From: Siphonodentalium dalli
Taxonomy: Eukaryota; Mollusca; Scaphopoda; Gadilida; Siphonodentaliidae
Direction: 5' to 3'
Length of the DNA: 64,000 bases
Assembly: GCA_032622095.1 (NCBI GenBank)
Contig: CP136067.1
Location: 200,988,681 to 201,052,680, forward strand
This document shows, piece by piece, positions 24,720-36,757 of the stretch (the first letter of the stretch is position 1; every line of letters starts with the position of its first letter). The position numbers and the translations under genes were made by a program. The notes beneath the pieces are model-generated. The model saw only the letters and a program-made list of their open reading frames with translations, was not told where the DNA came from and made no database searches.

Positions 24720-26430
24720 AAATGCCACCCAGAAGAGTGCGAATTATACATTTTACTGACTGGGTAGCTGCATAGCAACGGTTGTGATGGACATTATGAT
24801 AGGAAACAAGGACACAAGTCTGTGTAATTCATCCTATGTCACAACTATACCTCAAATATGCAATTCAAAAGAACTTAAGTTGAATGAAATACTGTAATAA
24901 GCATTTTATACTTTCGGGTAGTTGCCTAGACAGCGTTGCTAAGCAGCGCCAAATCTCGGCGGGTTCCATATCTGAAAATGATCAGTAAGGTCCAAGGAAC
25001 ATATATTGGAAGTTTCATGCCTTTATCATAAGTTGTGCATTTCTTACATTCCCATGCACCAATCGCCTGGACTACACAGAAGCATGATATATTGTGAACT
25101 AACTTATTTTGACCCATTGTGGAAAATGGTCACCAAGTTTAAAGGCCTATATCTCATGACTGACATGTCGGTTTCAACAATTATTTAGGAGCAAAGATAA
25201 CGTATTCAAAACTGATCTATAAAATCAGTGGGTAGAAAATGTATGACCCGATATGAAAAAAGCTAATATTTTGGTGAATGACCTTGCACTTTGTGTATGA
25301 CCTTGACCTCTAGAGATGAAATATCTCATGCCAAAAGAAAGCCCGCCAAGGGTGTCACCCCATACGAATGCAAAGATATAGTTAATGCATTGAACTTTCT
25401 AGTTGTAGACCATTATAGGCATTTTTTTACACTGGCCAAAAACACCATCCGTTGCCATGGAAACACAGATTTTGCACACTAAGCTACGCTGCCACAGTGC
25501 GCCCCAGCCATCATATAAACTTGAGCTTAAAAGCTTTGAGAAAAATGTTGATAGAATTTGCCCACCAAAATGGTACCATTCTCGGTCCTGGCTCATGGAC
25601 TATTATAACCTATATATATGTGTATCCTGTTTAATACTGGTTGGAACATAGTTATGGTTGAAAAAGGGTTTGAGACATCTATAACGCGTTTCCATAATAT
25701 GTTTTGCTTCATTACACGTAATGTCCGGTTTATGGACAAAATTTCATTATTTCTGATTATTTGACGAAATTTGGTCCGTTTCCATGACAACAGCTGAATA
25801 AACCTCAACAGTGACCCTATCAAGAAGTCTCGATTAAAAGTGCATGTCATAGAAAACAAATTTCAGAAAGTTATATTGTGTTGCAAGGGTTATTGGACTT
25901 CATTTCTTTCCAATAATGCCATTTTTTTGTATTTTTTCAATATCGTTTCCATGGTAACAGTTATTTCTCAGGGTATTGTGCCTTTTCGACAGTTTTATCC
26001 AAGTTTGATGTACCCGTATGAAGCTATCACAATATGCATACATTATTACTGTAACCAATGTAGAATCTAATAAATGTTCCAATTCCAAAATTATCGCATT
26101 TTTTGCAAAAATCAACAGTTTTTACCCGAAAATGCCAATAAAACCTTCATAACCTATATGGGCATCCTAGTAACTACTAGAGTAGTTGGAAAATAGTTAT
26201 CGTGGAAAAATAACATCAAGAAATAATCTTCAACATATGTTTCTGTCCTGGAATGTGCTTAAATTCTTTTTTACCGTCTGCTGAAGGGTTTTATCTCAAA
26301 ATGTGTCTACACTGTTTACAAGCCGTTTCCATGACAACGGCACCACTTTCAAAGTTTACAGCAGGGCGGAACATGAAGCTGACATCTTCTACTTTCATAT
26401 GATCTATAATTTTTCCGTAGTTGGGGCCAA
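24720..26430. repeat. Interspersed family B, copy 3 (inverted relative to copy 2)
   Basis: This is the reverse-complement counterpart of 18818-20335, extended at its right end (25590-26430) by the part shared with copy 1. That part ends at CCAAGACCGCTCCTCTACTGG, the mirror of the start of copy 1. X-box-like palindromes lie at 25451, 25778, 25945 and 26325. The 26303-26488 and 14708-14917 open frames are homologous parts of the repeat and not independent genes. Confidence 0.8.
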
Positions 26431-29160
26431 GACCGCTCCTCTACTGGTCTCACGACACATATCAGTGAGTCAGGCAAAGATATTTTGATAAAAAATATCC
26501 AACCAACGGTGTACTCCCGGTAAATTGTCGTAATAACTTGAAGATAACATGCTGAATGATGACAATGTCTCAGATCCACAGGTTTCAATGAAAATTGATG
26601 AACACGGGATGAATTGGTCCTTGTAATTGTAAAGTTGGAATTGTAGATATGTGATCACCCGTCACTGCGCGGCGTCAGTTCATTGTTTACGGTGTTGTTG
26701 TTGTTGACAATGAAGCTCTTATTAATTAGAATCGTGCGTACAGTAAATATACATATATATCCTCTCTTTTAAATATACATGCATGTACCTTGAAACAATC
26801 AGATTCAGAACACTGTCAACATTATAATTGTAATAGCTGCTCTTTGTTGTTATCATTGTCACTATTGGTAGACATAGACGCTCGTGTTAATTGTACCGGT
26901 ATACTCTTGTATCAGTAAATGTGCCACTGTTTTGAAACTGAGTCACAGCACAGTCAAGTTGAACATCAGCACTGAGTCGAATGAAGTCAGGTTACAGCCG
27001 ACCCCGGATCATGCCATGATTGATTGGCATGAATCTCTACTCTCGAATTTAGTGAAAATTGTCAATGATTGAGCTGGGTTTCGCATAACTGAAACTTGTC
27101 CGGTTATCAAAGTAACCGAAATCAGACCATCTTAACAACTGTCCACAATCGAAAAGGAAATAGTTTTCCAAAAAACTAAATGAGGTGAGTGCTAAAGCGG
27201 GAACTTAAACCCGAAATGAGAATAACGTAATCATGATTATACGTACGGAGCTGCATAACACCGAATGAATGCCGACTTAATAATGTTTATTAAATATCAG
27301 CATAGTAATATTCAGTCATACTGTATGGAGTCATTTCCGTATATAATATGGTCACCGATAAATATACTATTGAATTTTGACGGCATGACTTTGAATCACG
27401 AAAATATTTAATTTAGACAATTTTCACGGGCACATAAAGTAACGGTAAAAAACCGTCTAACTGATGAAACGGTATGGGACCGTCTATTATGACGGCTCGA
27501 AATCGTCGAACCGACTGTATTTTCTAACAGTGTAGTTGGTTTTCTAACAGTGTAGCTGTCGTCACAATTTGGTAAGATTCATGCCAAAATTGTGTACCCA
27601 CGGTTATATTTAACCCAAATGCTTCCATCGTTTTAAATATTTACGCCGACGGGTGATCGTTGTCAATCACAGAATTTCTTTTAAGTTTTCTGTCAAATTA
27701 TGTAGAAACGTTAACGGCGCATGCTGCCATTCTACATATAGCGTCGATATGGAGTGGATTGCTACACCTTTCAGCATTGACTGCGGTATTAGATGCATAG
27801 TTGCCTACTCCTAGCAATATTTTGCAAAATGTATAACGTATCGCATTCTAGCCCATAGTATTTCTTTCAAGTTACTGCAACTCCCCATATTTCACATCCG
27901 TGTATGTCAATATATGTACGTTTGGTAAAGACAAACGATAAAAATGTGCTTGAAATGTTGATAACTTACATCCAGTCCCTTCTGTGATTCCGAACATTGA
28001 TCTGATATATATAAATCATCATTAGTGAGTGCAGTGGCTCGGTATATGTGCATTGTTTCATGATAGTATTTGCACGAACAAATCAATATATAATTGTTTT
28101 CGATAAGGTAGACTGAACTTACAGCAAGATCATTCGAGCGACAATTTTATGAATATCTCATTTTCATGATTTTCTGACAAGAATGTAAGTATCGATTTCT
28201 CTCGCGGCGATATATCATTCCCATATTTGTTTTAAATGTCCATGCTTTCATTTAAACTGACTCCGATCAAGTTTCTCACACAGATACCATACCCTATTTT
28301 GACCTTAGATAGTGTATCTGCTAACATACGATAACTTACCTTTCTTGTCGTCTAAAGGCAATACGTCCACATTCGCAAAATATCTACAACAATACCTCGC
28401 AACGATTGATGCAGAATAGTGAAATAGTTATTGGATGGCAATCGACCGTGTAACTTGTGTCCATTAGATCTCGCTGCTATAAGTATTTGGAGCACTGCAG
28501 GGAGTTTGTCTTAATATACTGATCGCAATTGCCGGAACAATTTCCATGTGGTATGGTACGCGTCGATCGGTGGGTAAATTGTCCATTTTCCTCTTAGTTG
28601 TGTATGCTAAAACAGTACTGGTTATCGAGTGAACTATATATCTCCAATTTAAAAGCTGACATACTTAAACAGTTTTACCGTGCAAGTGTATAGAGAGTAA
28701 TTTATAATGATTAATAACTGGTCTCGATATATTTATATGTTCGGATGATCTGAGAGCGTGCTGATGACAGGCGGGTGTGCTATGCACACACGAAGGCTCT
28801 TTTCACCCCCAGAAATACCACTGGGAATAGTAGGTAATTACCTTACCCATCGTCTCCATCAAACAACTGCTACTGCGTTCTCGACACCCGTTAATAATAA
28901 TTCACTGTCGCCAAATTAAAGTGAACTGAATTTATGTCACAACTCTGGGACAGCTCACGTCGCATATATATCTATAATATATATCTATATTTGCGAATGT
29001 CTGTTTGCATGTCTGTGTTCTATATAAATTCACGTGGGACCCTCTGGTGACACCAATGAGGTCTAACCGGGATATATTTTTACGAGGAAGATAACGGTGT
29101 GGGTTATATTTGTTTAAAGTGACGCTTTTCTTGTCAGTGACAGAAATGGCGAGGGGCAGC
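26431..29160. other. No recognisable gene
   Basis: No domain, exon or tandem repeat was recognised. Short open frames lack signatures. A few short inverted words occur near 27430-27530 (AACGGT/ACCGTC and CGTC/GACG series), too small to call an element. Confidence 0.45.
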
Positions 29161-29403
29161 AAACATGATTCACATTCTTCTGTATGATACGAGAAACATA
29201 ATCGGTGCCGTGCCGTTTCGATGTTAGATGCATATGGGGGTCTACATTTAAATGTGTGTAGTCACCGGTTACCACCGAAACGTATACATATATACCTCCA
29301 TTCTATCAGGATTATAATCCTGTGATTTAAGGATGTCAAAGGTGGCGACGTTTGTGTCAGATGTGCATGTCGGGAAAGGGGCATTCAAATTGATATCCAT
29401 ATG
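29161..29403. repeat. Degenerate ~150-bp array unit (left of the palindrome)
   Basis: The sequence CTCCATTCTATCAGGATTATAATCCTGTGATTTAAGGATGTCAAA..., then GGGGCATTCAAATTGATA, is a diverged copy of the unit arrayed at 43648-44500. For example, 44205-44320 reads CCCCATGATACGAGGATTATAATAGTGTGATTTAAAGACGGCAAA, then GGGGCATTAAATTTGATA. The unit is cut by the palindrome at 29398-29403. Confidence 0.75.
29398..29403. repeat. Putative target-site duplication, left (CATATG)
   Basis: The left arm starts with CATATG. To its left the sequence (GATATC) no longer mirrors the right flank (TTTAGC). CATATG is self-complementary, so it can be counted either as arm or as a direct duplication. Confidence 0.55.
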
Positions 29404-29631
29404 TGATGATAAGGCCCCTGTTTGGGGGTATTTCAGGAACGATAACTCTATTCTCCGCAGTACTACCGTTGGAGTTTGACCTATATTCTCCGCCCACGCG
29501 TCGGTCTACTTGTACCGGTTGGACATGTCCGGACATGACCCGCTGGTTATATCCTGACTTTTCCATATGAATGGTATAGTATCTACATGTATATCACGTG
29601 ATGATCTCGGTGGGGTAGCTTCAGTCTTTAA

Positions 29632-29750
29632 TTTTAAAGGGACACTATAGGCTCTCACTGGGGATGATTATTAAAGTGACACTCACTATGGATGAATGTT
29701 AAAGTAACGCATGGCGCACACTGTGGGATAATGTTAAAGTGACACTCGCA
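29632..29750. repeat. Subterminal repeats, left arm
   Basis: Four spaced copies of a TTAAAGTGACACTC-like word start near 29634, 29671, 29699 (diverged to AAAGTAACGC) and 29733, about 28-37 bp apart, within 350 bp of the palindrome end. In DNA transposons such subterminal repeats are often transposase-binding sites. That role is only an analogy here. Confidence 0.6.
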
Positions 29751-29753
29751 TTG

Positions 29754-29972
29754 AAAACTTCAAAAAGTTCAAAAAGTTCAAAAAGTTCAAAAAGTTCAAA
29801 AAGTTCAAAAAGTTCAAAAATTTCAAAAATTTCAAAAAGTTCAAAAAGTTCAAAAATTTCAAAAACTTACAAAAGTTCAAAAATTTCGAAAAACTTCAAA
29901 AACTTAAAACAAATTCAAAAACTTAAAAAACTTCACAAATTTCACAAATTTCACAAATTTCAAAAAACTTAA
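29754..29972. repeat. 9-bp minisatellite (AAAAAGTTC)n, left arm
   Basis: AAAAAGTTC repeats with drift to AAAAATTTC and CACAAATTT toward the interior. The period of nine keeps a frame open that reads as repeated KSS, which I regard as spurious. Confidence 0.9.
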
Positions 29973-30090
29973 AAAATTAAACAAAATTCAGGATTTAGTC
30001 ATAAATGTGACCCGCTATATCAAATCCAGTCGGAAGTCGGGATTTTTTTTATCCTGTGCCAATGCATTCTCTTATATATGCGAGTCAACC

Positions 30091-30167
30091 AGCCGCCGCC
30101 GGCGGCGGCGGCAACTACATAATCCTATGGCATGCAAAGAAATTGGCGGCGGCGCTGCCGCCGGCGG
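30091..30167. repeat. GC-rich inverted repeat, left arm
   Basis: Two (GCC/GGC)n blocks, AGCCGCCGCCGGCGGCGGCGG and TTGGCGGCGGCGCTGCCGCC, flank about 35 bp. The pair sits between two direct copies of TTCAGGATTTAGTCA (about 29990 and 30168). It stands out against AT-rich surroundings and lies 150-230 bp beyond the 3' end of the arm's main ORF. Confidence 0.75.
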
Positions 30168-30317
30168 TTCAGGATTTAGTCAAAAATATGGCTTGTTTCC
30201 ATTCATCGGATAGCTATGGGGGTACGGTGGTGAGCGCCACTGAAAAAAGCAAGTGAGCGAGGGAAAAAAGAGAAAAATAACATGACAAGTAGTACATAGT
30301 ACAATTTATTATATTAA

Positions 30318-31016
30318 CTATTCACAGTCACTTTCGTCCGAATTGTCATCAAAGGAATCAACCTTTTTTATTTTTAATGAAGAATCACCATAACTCCATA
30401 CTATTCCAAATGTCCATACGAGTTCATAATCTAAATCTGAAACAGGTCTAGTGTTTTTTACAATATAATCCAAAGACACTTTTTCTTCAAATAACTTTTC
30501 AACAGTGAAAATTGTACATGGTTCTCGGAGAATAATGTATCCATATATTCTCGTCACCTCTTCGAATTTCAAAGTTTTTTCATTGAGAATCCTGTCTTGA
30601 TATTCAGCAAAGCGAGTAAAATTATTTCCAACTAATTCACGAATTGCGTTTATTTCGTTTTTAGGAACACCATGAAATATCCAATAATCTGAAAACATTT
30701 GATCCAATATATCCATTAAGAAATCAGTTTCAAATTCTGATCTCTCAATCAAACATCTCAGTCGACTCTGTCCCTCAGAGAAATGTCCGTTTAGCAAAGT
30801 CTCCATTATAATTCTACTTTCCCTCGAAAACCAAGCTTGCTTAAGTTCTTGTTTGATTTCTTGATCCATTTTTGACATTTCGATCAAATTATTATAAATT
30901 TTCAAAAGCATCTCTGCTGGTAACACATCAATTCCATCCATAAGGAATTGTGTTGTATTCACCCACAACAAGTCGTTTGGTGTACACAGATCGGAATGTT
31001 TTTGTTTGCTCTTCAC
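30318..31016 (-). CDS. Palindrome ORF A, left copy, unknown protein
   Basis: The frame is open for 232 codons and points outward, from the palindrome centre toward its left end. The first codon of the maximal frame is GTG, so translation would start at the first ATG (30941, 207 codons) or the frame continues a spliced upstream exon: an AATTAG acceptor-like site lies just before it. The protein would be hydrophilic, mainly helical and acidic, ending in DSFDDNSDESDCE. Near the ATG, VLPAEMLLKIYNNL weakly resembles the start of an F-box (LPxE...I...L). That is too little to assign. There is no signal peptide or membrane segment. An AATAAA-like site follows the stop. The arms leave the copy identical to the right one. 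The codon usage looks protein-like, but function is unknown. Confidence 0.5.
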   Translation of the reverse strand: MKSKQKHSDLCTPNDLLWVNTTQFLMDGIDVLPAEMLLKIYNNLIEMSKMDQEIKQELKQAWFSRESRIIMETLLNGHFSEGQSRLRCLIERSEFETDFLMDILDQMFSDYWIFHGVPKNEINAIRELVGNNFTRFAEYQDRILNEKTLKFEEVTRIYGYIILREPCTIFTVEKLFEEKVSLDYIVKNTRPVSDLDYELVWTFGIVWSYGDSSLKIKKVDSFDDNSDESDCE

Positions 31017-32329
31017 TAATTACTTCTCGGTTCTTTGTGCGTTTAATTATGCAGCCAACTTCACATCGTAACAATAATAAAAGGGACACTTCATCTATAT
31101 CAGTCTCAAAACGTGTTGGTACACATCTGTGTGGAAACTAAAACCAATCACTCTTCGTCCGTCATCCGTACATAATTGTAATATGATTTTCTCAGAAACC
31201 ACGGGATCCCTTTGGCTGAAATTTGGTCTCAACATGGGATCAGAAATTATCCATGGAAGACAACAGTGTCCGTGTGGGGAGAAGCTTCGTAGTGTTTCGC
31301 TGTCGCCATGGTGTTTGTTTGGGTATAGGCATGGGTGGTGAGTGTGGTTCTCATATGGTCTGAACTAGCCTTTACTGACTGAGGTCATTTAGTGCACATG
31401 TCATCACTTCACTGATAACCATTATATGGTCAAATCCCTACAATATCAAACGCAATGTTTCAATAATGGGTTTTCTTAAAATTTTGACTAAATATTGGTT
31501 ATATTATACGCATCAGCGATCCTTCTTAATAACGCTCTGTATATTTTCAAACGCATTGCACTAAATGGGTTTGGAATAGCCATACAGGAAAGGAGAAACT
31601 GAGGTCCTGGGTAGGTCGACTGCATATAGCAGTATATATGGGATACAGACATGGACAGCAATGGGTTCCTCGTGGCTTCTGGCCTACACATGACATATTA
31701 AAGTTAACCACACCCATCGGCGCGCCTTTAATGGGCTATGAAGCGCCATACAGGCTCGAACCATGGCCTTCGCCATGTGTTTCTATTTGAACCCACATTA
31801 GTAACTAAATAAAATCTTTCTCTCCAGGCTGTTTCACGCCATAACCTTGATTTGGAAAGCTTGAAGGGCTAATTAAGCTTCACTTTAAATCCCAACATTA
31901 TTTGAAGAACGTATCTGGTTAAACATGTCCACCATAGTAAGCTCATTTAATTCAAAGAGCTTCACACATAGTCCCACTAGTAATGATGTGTCGTTATTTA
32001 CTGCAGAAATGGTCATATAGAATACAATACAACACATTTTGGTCACATACCTTAAAGGTGCACGTCACTTTCGCAAGATATCGAACTGACCATGTATAGA
32101 GTGGAATGACATGTCGGGTATCAAATGTATAATCAGTTCCAGTATTTCGTCCATAAGGCAGTTTTTGGTTGTAACATCATTGTGTATGACGGTTCATTCA
32201 TATGATACCTTAGCGGTTGCACACGATACTGTCTGTTGTATTTTATGTCTTATATCATGTATATTAATTGCTCTATGGATGGTAGGAGTATGGCACTGGT
32301 GTCTGGTTCTTCGATGTATTCCAGTCATA
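31017..32329. other. Palindrome left arm, unstructured part
   Basis: No domain or tandem repeat is visible. The sequence has its exact mirror at 40716-42028. Short open frames here also appear mirrored and carry no signature. Confidence 0.5.
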
Positions 32330-33720
32330 GTTCATTCATATTATTACTCTAAAATATCCATTAAATGGAGAAACTAAAGAGCCCATATTATGTAGACTAG
32401 TGTATAAATACTTACTTCATGCATTATTTTCATCAATTATATGTATTATAACTCCCATCAAGATAGGCTGTTATACAGAGGAAACAAAGCATGTACCAAG
32501 TGACAGTCTGTACCAAGTGACAGTCTCATGTCACGAAAGGCCTACTATGTGGACACATTTTCTTATCAAAACGCTCTATTATGTAGGGGGTTATCAACCA
32601 TTGGTCTGGAAAAGGCATACGAGCGGAACGCGTGTATACACATTTATTCGATGTACTCTTTAATCGTCGATTTCTCTTTATTGTAGTTAATTTATAGCAT
32701 TATTAGTAGGAATCTAAACTCGCCGTTATATTGAGAAAATAATGCGTCAATACCAGTCAATACTGCTTTATTGGCGTTAAATGAAATTATTGAATCATGT
32801 ATCGCAGCTAAACAAGCGAGACAACTGATCAGAACACAAAAATTAGTAATATTTCTGAAGCCTTGAGTGGTTTGTAATACACAGTGTAAATTTTCATTAT
32901 TGCTACCATTTAAGGAAACATGCCCCCGATAGGGCTACTATGCGAACACATATCTATATTAATTTCACATATTCCTTACCGTTCATTCATATATACTCCA
33001 AGCTCTCTGTTAATACAGAGGCATCAAAACATTGGTATGGAAAAGACCTACTATGTGGATGCGTGTATACATATTTACTTGATGTATTCTTTAATCGTTC
33101 ATTTCTCTTTATTATCGTTCATTTATAGTATTATTAGAAGAAATTTAGTCTAAAATCTCCATTACATGGAGACAATAAAGAGCCCATATGGTGTAGACTA
33201 ATGCATAAATACTTCATGTATTCTTTTCACCAATTATATGTATTGTACATCCTATACATTTAGTCCGTTATACAGAGGAAACAAAGCATGTACTACGTGG
33301 CAGTTTCATATGACGATAAGACCTACTATGTGACACATGTGCATATTAATTTCACATATTCTTCTCAAAACGCTCTATTTTATACGGGGGTATCAAACAT
33401 TGGTCTGGAAAAGGCCTGCTATGTGGACGCGTGTATACATATTGACTTCATATATGCATTCATAGTTCATTTCTCTTAATTGTCGTTCATTTAATAGCAT
33501 TATTAGTAGAAATATAGTCTAAAACCGTCGGTATATGGAGAATATATAGCGTCAATACTGTTTTATTGTTGGTAACTCAAATTATTGCATCATGTATCGC
33601 AACCAAACAAGCGAGACAACTCATAAATTCTTAATAGTTCTGATGTCTATGGCAGTTTACAGAGTGTATATTTTCATTGTTGTTACCATTTTAGTGCATA
33701 CATTACTGATTTCTGTGTAA
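32330..33720. repeat. Degenerate ~400-bp tandem repeat, left arm
   Basis: A unit with ACAGAGG...CAAA.CATTGG, GGAAAAG..C.TACTATGTGGA, GCGTGTATACATATT, TTTCTCTTTATT and TAGCATTATTAGTAGAAAT recurs near 32630, 33061 and 33430 (those positions mark the GTGTATACA word). TTATACAGAGGAAACAAAGC occurs at about 32470 and 33268. The copies are strongly diverged from each other but identical to their mirror copies in the right arm. Confidence 0.7.
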
Positions 33721-34984
33721 GAACGCTGGTCTCCATTGTTGTTATGATTGTGCCTATAACTGTCCATATTCTTAAAGCAAGTACGGTACCTCTATGTGAT
33801 ATGATGTATAAAAATTTCCATTTTCACAGGTAAATCACGTATAAACGCTCTTTAATGTATAGTTAAACTGAGTTTCACATGCAGGGCTATGTCTTTGTGG
33901 GCTATATCCGTGGTATACTTCAGTATATACACGAAGTGAATGTGTTCTAAGTATGCGTATCTGACTTATGTATACGTCCGTGTTTCTTAAAGCAAATCCA
34001 ATACATATTAGTGCGTTATATTATGATGTACATTAAGTGCCCTTTTCACTGTTAAATCAAGTAAAAAAGCCCTCTACTATAGTTAACTATTCAGTTCCAC
34101 ATACGCTATAAGCTCTATGGTGATCCGGTGTGTCTTATCAATATGCCATTATATGCACGAATGTAATGTGTTCAAATATGTGGGTTATGATGTATACTTT
34201 AATGTTAAAGTATATAAGCACTCTTTAAAATATGCATATGCAGAATGTTGCCTCTTTACACTGACAGAAAAAAAAAGGAATATATAATTTTGAGTACTAC
34301 TCTTCATAAAACGTTAGAAAACCATAATCTAACAACGAATATCGAAGAACAATGTAATTACTTGATAAGCATTGTAAATATTTCGTCTGTTTTAAATAAA
34401 ATGGAAATATTTCGTCTATTTGAAATACAGTTGGAAGCAACAATCAAGTATTTAAATGAAATTTGGACCAAAATCTTATAATTTGAGAAAACGTATATAA
34501 TTTCTATCGAAGTCTTATAATAAAGGAAGGCTTTGTGCGAATCCATTCGGTCTAATGTGTGAACGTGTTCATCATCGCAAATATAATGATGCAGAAATGA
34601 ATATTTCCTAGAAAAATGTTAACATAGCTTGTATTTAACCGAAATAATATAGCATTTGAGTTAAAATGTTTCATATTAGGACCATAACGAACCAATGCAT
34701 AAAAATACAATATTTTGTTTTTCATTCTCGATCAAAATAATGCAGAGTTGTCAATTATCAACAAAAAACAAATACTTTGAAACAAAAACGATGACATAAG
34801 AACGAATATCCAAGAGCTAGTGTGAAAATAACCCTCACATTTATAAAAAAAAACAATAAAAATTCAGTTTTCGAGTAAGTCCTTCAAAATTATTGAATGT
34901 TTTCGTCTATGTTGGATCAAATTTGACACAAAAATCAATTAGCTCACTAACAGTTCGCGCAATCTCATATTTTGAGAAAACGTT
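33721..34984. other. Palindrome left arm, unstructured part
   Basis: This part has no recognised gene. Three of the substitutions I noticed between the arms fall here: 34123 (A, partner 38922), 34564 (C, partner 38481) and 34701 (A, partner 38344). Confidence 0.5.
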
Positions 34985-36068
34985 TGCAATTTTAGACAAC
35001 AATATTGCTAGTGAAGGTGAATATTTCATCCTGGAACTCATGAAATATGATAAAAATAGATGTAAAGACACTTCACGAGCCCTCATATCTTTGAGTTATG
35101 AACATAAAGTCATCTCATAGTGCCATTGTACCCCATAATTTGGGCAGGAGAAATATGTATTTCATATTTGACCCTTCATCTATGGTAAAAACTGAATTAA
35201 GGGACATGGGAGTGGTGTCCTAGACATTAACCTAGAGCATAAATTGACTCAATTTTGCAATTTTAGGCAACATTCTTGCCAGGGAAAGTGTATATTTCAT
35301 GTTGGAACTCATCAAATGTGATAAACATGCATCAAAAGACACTTACTGAGCTCTGATGACTTTGAGTTATGACAACAACGGCATCTCATACTAGATTGTT
35401 AGCCATAATTTGGTCAGGAAAAGTGTAAATTTCATATTTTATCCTACATGTGTTTTAACAATCAATGTAATTACACCCCATCGGTCGCCTAGACACAGCG
35501 TAAATGTTCTCAAGTTTTCAACTGTAGGCCACAATGTCGGCAGTGAAGGTAAACATTTCATGTTGGAACCCATGAAATGTGATAAAATGGATAAAAAGAC
35601 ACTTCGTGAGTACTTATGACTGAGTTATGAACATAAAGGGACCTCATAGTGTATTGTAGCTCATAATTTGGTCAGGAAAATTGTAAATTTCATGTCTTAA
35701 GCTCCATGTGTTTTAAAAATATATTTAATTACAGCCATTGGGTCCCTAGAGATCAATCCACAGTCCATATGTAGTCCATATGCAATTTTAGGGAACAGTA
35801 TTGCTAGTGAAGGTGAACATTCCATGCTGGAACTCATGAAATATGATAAAAATAGATGAAAAGACACTTTCTGAGGCCTTGGTCAGGAGAAATGTGTATT
35901 GTATTTTGACCCTTGATGCGTGGTAGCAATCAATGAAATTACACCCCATGGTATCCTCAGATATGAAGCAACATCATAAATGCACTCAGTTTTGGCAATT
36001 TAGAAAACATTGTTGATAGGGAAGTTGTACATGTCATGTTGGAACTGGTGAAATGTGATAATAATTGA
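34985..36068. repeat. Degenerate ~260-bp tandem repeat, left arm
   Basis: About five diverged copies of a unit containing AATTTTAG.CAACA.T...GCTAGTGAAGGTGAA, TTTCATG.TGGAACTCATGAAAT, AAAGACACTTC, GAGTTATGAACATAAAG and CATAATTTGGTCAGGAAAA. In the mirror arm the GTGTCTTT word falls at 36968, 37178, 37444, 37701 and 37974. Confidence 0.8.
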
Positions 36069-36287
36069 TCAAAAGACACTCGTTAAGCCCTGATGGGTTT
36101 CAATTATGGTCATAAAGGCATCTGATAGTGTCATTATACAACGGGGAAATTTGTGAAGCGCTAACAAAGCGTATCTGCACGGTGTTATACGATCCAAAAT
36201 GATCCTGATATAAGAAATGCAATCTAGATCATACTCAGTATCTTCGTATCGACTGAATATATCGTTATTCGATGGTGTTCCTGACAT
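36069..36287 (-). CDS. Palindrome ORF B, left copy, unknown small protein or first exon
   Basis: The frame starts at an ATG (36287) 222 bp from the spacer, points outward and is open for 72 codons. Its first half is acidic and protein-like (MSGTPSNNDIFSRYEDTEY, then DLDC). The second half overlaps the edge of the ~260-bp array, so the true coding part may be only a first exon. It is co-oriented with ORF A in the same arm. A TATA-like TTTATAATA lies between it and the centre (36434-36442 on this arm). No family is recognised. Confidence 0.35.
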   Translation of the reverse strand: MSGTPSNNDIFSRYEDTEYDLDCISYIRIILDRITPCRYALLALHKFPRCIMTLSDAFMTIIETHQGLTSVF

Positions 36288-36508
36288 ACCTCCGTCTTTA
36301 CTTTTCTTATGCCTTTGTAGATTGTAGTTCTTCGATAATATATTTCTGCACCAATGGCACCCGTGTATTGTCTCGAATCATGGGAAGAACTATCGTCCTT
36401 ATACCAGCGAAAAGATGAGCGAATATGGTGTGGTATTATAAACTCGCCGCGTTCGTACCTCTATTTATCGTTTAGAGTTATTGTTCTTAGATAAAAAAAA
36501 TAGGCGCG

Positions 36509-36536
36509 GCGGCAGTGGGGATGAGGGGGCCGCACG
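36509..36536. other. GC-rich 28-bp spacer at the palindrome centre
   Basis: The arms cease to pair after 36508/36537. The inner 6-bp pairs (36503-36508 with 36537-36542) are preceded by one mismatch (36502/36543). The spacer is nearly all G and C (GCGGCAGTGGGGATGAGGG and on), unlike the AT-rich arms. It does not match any sequencing-adapter sequence I know. Confidence 0.85.
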
Positions 36537-36602
36537 CGCGCCAATTTTTTTTATCTAAGAACAATAACTCTAAACGATAAATAGAGGTACGAACGCGGCG
36601 AG

Positions 36603-36611
36603 TTTATAATA
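36603..36611 (+). promoter_or_regulatory. TATA-like site near the palindrome centre (mirrored at 36434-36442)
   Basis: AGTTTATAATACC occurs about 70 bp outward from the spacer in each arm and about 150 bp before the ATG of ORF B. The two mirrored copies would form a divergent promoter driving both arms outward. This rests on position and sequence likeness only. Confidence 0.3.
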
Positions 36612-36757
36612 CCACACCATATTCGCTCATCTTTTCGCTGGTATAAGGACGATAGTTCTTCCCATGATTCGAGACAATACACGGGTGCCATTGGTGCAGA
36701 AATATATTATCGAAGAACTACAATCTACAAAGGCATAAGAAAAGTAAAGACGGAGGT

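Noticed and set aside
29739-29972. Lys/Ser-rich protein from the 9-bp repeat (mirrored at 43073-43306)
   Set aside because: The frame stays open only because the repeat period is a multiple of three, and it contains nothing but the repeat.
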